Shown: positions 33,546 to 34,043 of the stretch, piece by piece
Layout of the letters: each line of letters opens with the position of its first letter
Numbering within the stretch: the stretch's first letter is position 1
Assembly (NCBI GenBank): GCA_964585305.1
Contig: CAZPDM010000044.1
Coordinates: 1-34,043, forward strand
Origin: CAZPDM01 sp964585305
GTDB lineage: Bacteria > Planctomycetota > Uabimicrobiia > Uabimicrobiales > JABWCH01
Length of the DNA: 34,043 nt
Direction of reading: 5' to 3'
Notes under the pieces: model-generated
Database searches by the model: none
Told to the model about the DNA's origin: nothing
The model's input: the letters and a program-made list of their open reading frames with translations, nothing else
Position numbers and translations under genes: made by a program

Positions 33546-33589
33546 AAAGAACAATCCATTTCTATAGATATTTTTTTTATAAAAAAATT

Positions 33590-33632
33590 GGCGAGAAAAC
33601 CCCGAAGTCTTTAGCTTCGTGGATGAATCGCC
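33590..33632 (-). repeat. IS200/IS605-like end hairpin beside the iscB-like gene
   Basis: On the minus strand it reads GGCGA-TTCAT-CCACGAAG-loop-CTTCGGGG-TTTTC-TCGCC: an outer 5-bp stem around an inner 8-bp stem with one mismatch. It lies about 120 nt downstream of the stop codon of the iscB-like gene and in the same orientation, which is where the right end of such an element would be. It is 45 bp upstream of the M28 peptidase start, so the insertion may have replaced that gene's native promoter region. Confidence 0.72.
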
Positions 33633-33753
33633 CAAAGTCTTTCAAAATGAAAAACAAAGGTTTAATAAAAGTTATCCCTGATTTTGGATATAATATTGAA
33701 TAGTTTGTATAGAAGCATTACTCCAAAAAGTTTTTTTCCTTCTAAATCTTTTC

Positions 33754-34043
33754 TTAGTTACAAAAACATATTCCTTTACGATGCAAATAAGGTAAAACTG
33801 ATGATGTTTTTACAGGCTTTTCTAAACCATTGAGTTTAATATAATCACCATAATTTTGAATACCTTTTACAATATATTTATCCTGTTTGAAAAGTACAAT
33901 ATCGTTGGCTTGATAAAAATATCTTTGTTTACGGATACTTATCCGTCCTTTTGATACTTTTTGGCCTCGATATTTGTGCAAATTTTCTGTATTCAAATTT
34001 TTGTTGCGTGTTCTTCTGCCAGAATGAAGTTCAGTTCCAGATA
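33754..34043 (-). CDS. C-terminal part of a probable IscB-type RNA-guided nuclease (cut by window edge)
   Basis: An open frame enters from the right window edge on the minus strand and ends at 33754; about 96 residues are visible. They read SGRRTRNKNL, then HKYRGQKVSKGRISIRKQRY, then FYQANDIVLFKQDKYIVKGI and a short beta-rich tail. This basic RGxK-x-x-KG-x-x-S-I-R-x-x-RY followed by a D-x-V-x-x/G strand pattern is what I know from the C-terminal region of IscB-like (RRXRR/HNH) proteins encoded by IS200/IS605-related elements. The catalytic RuvC and HNH parts, and any guide RNA upstream of the gene, lie outside the window, so activity cannot be judged. A TTG at 33996 is internal, not the start. 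The identification rests on pattern memory; a different HNH-type protein is possible. Confidence 0.55.
   Translation of the reverse strand, partial: SGTELHSGRRTRNKNLNTENLHKYRGQKVSKGRISIRKQRYFYQANDIVLFKQDKYIVKGIQNYGDYIKLNGLEKPVKTSSVLPYLHRKGICFCN

Noticed and set aside
33546..33635. A 30-residue N-terminal extension of the M28 peptidase
   Set aside because: It is translated from the repeat hairpin and would precede, and so disable, a clear signal peptide.

Overview
The window is an AT-rich chromosomal segment (roughly one third G+C by eye) from a Gram-negative-type bacterium, most likely of the Planctomycetes/PVC group. The lineage is inferred from features seen together: a PEP-CTERM surface protein, two bacterial Ser/Thr protein kinases (one a giant protein of over 2000 residues with N-terminal zinc ribbons), histone-H1-like lysine-rich proteins, a BFN-domain protein and a very large OstA/LptA-like envelope protein. 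I cannot name the species. A flavodiiron protein suggests an anaerobic or oxygen-sensitive way of life. No rRNA, tRNA or CRISPR array was found.

Layout. 1-5.1 kb (minus strand): a sodium:solute symporter and a 1123-aa OstA/LptA-like protein. 5.1-8.7 kb (plus): a structured repeat, a diacylglycerol/sphingosine-type lipid kinase and an enlarged phosphohexomutase. 8.7-12.3 kb (plus): a promoter with an embedded palindrome, two tandem lysine-rich H1-like genes, a 27-bp-stem terminator and a B12-binding-type radical SAM protein. 12.4-14.1 kb (minus): a BFN-domain gene and rsgA, probably one operon. 14.1-16.3 kb (plus): a PEP-CTERM protein gene overlapping a UbiD-family decarboxylase gene. 16.3-19.7 kb: an RDD membrane protein (minus), a flavodiiron protein (plus) and a secreted TPR-like protein (plus). 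19.8-23.6 kb (plus): a compact operon of STAS protein, cNMP-binding protein, PilT-like ATPase and FecR-like membrane protein, which looks like a signalling/type IV pilus module. 23.7-30.8 kb (minus): two Ser/Thr kinases. 31.2-32.1 kb (plus): an RNase Z-like MBL-fold protein. 32.1-33.5 kb (minus): a secreted M28 peptidase. 33.75 kb to the end (minus): the C-terminal part of a probable IscB-type RNA-guided nuclease, cut by the window edge.

Most of the larger gaps carry dispersed repeats of two families. One is a ~170-bp element with imperfect terminal inverted repeats and internal hairpins (two full copies, one half copy). The other is a ~43-bp two-tier hairpin resembling IS200/IS605-type ends (three copies), one of which lies just downstream of the iscB-like gene and probably marks that element's right end. 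Several convergent gene pairs are separated by strong bidirectional terminators.

The items I consider most worth following are the giant kinase with a ~346-residue repeat period and no visible membrane span, the structured repeat family, the iscB/solo-hairpin relationship, the cNMP-binding protein with an unassigned Sm-like C-terminal region, and a ribosome binding site separated from its start codon by a hairpin.
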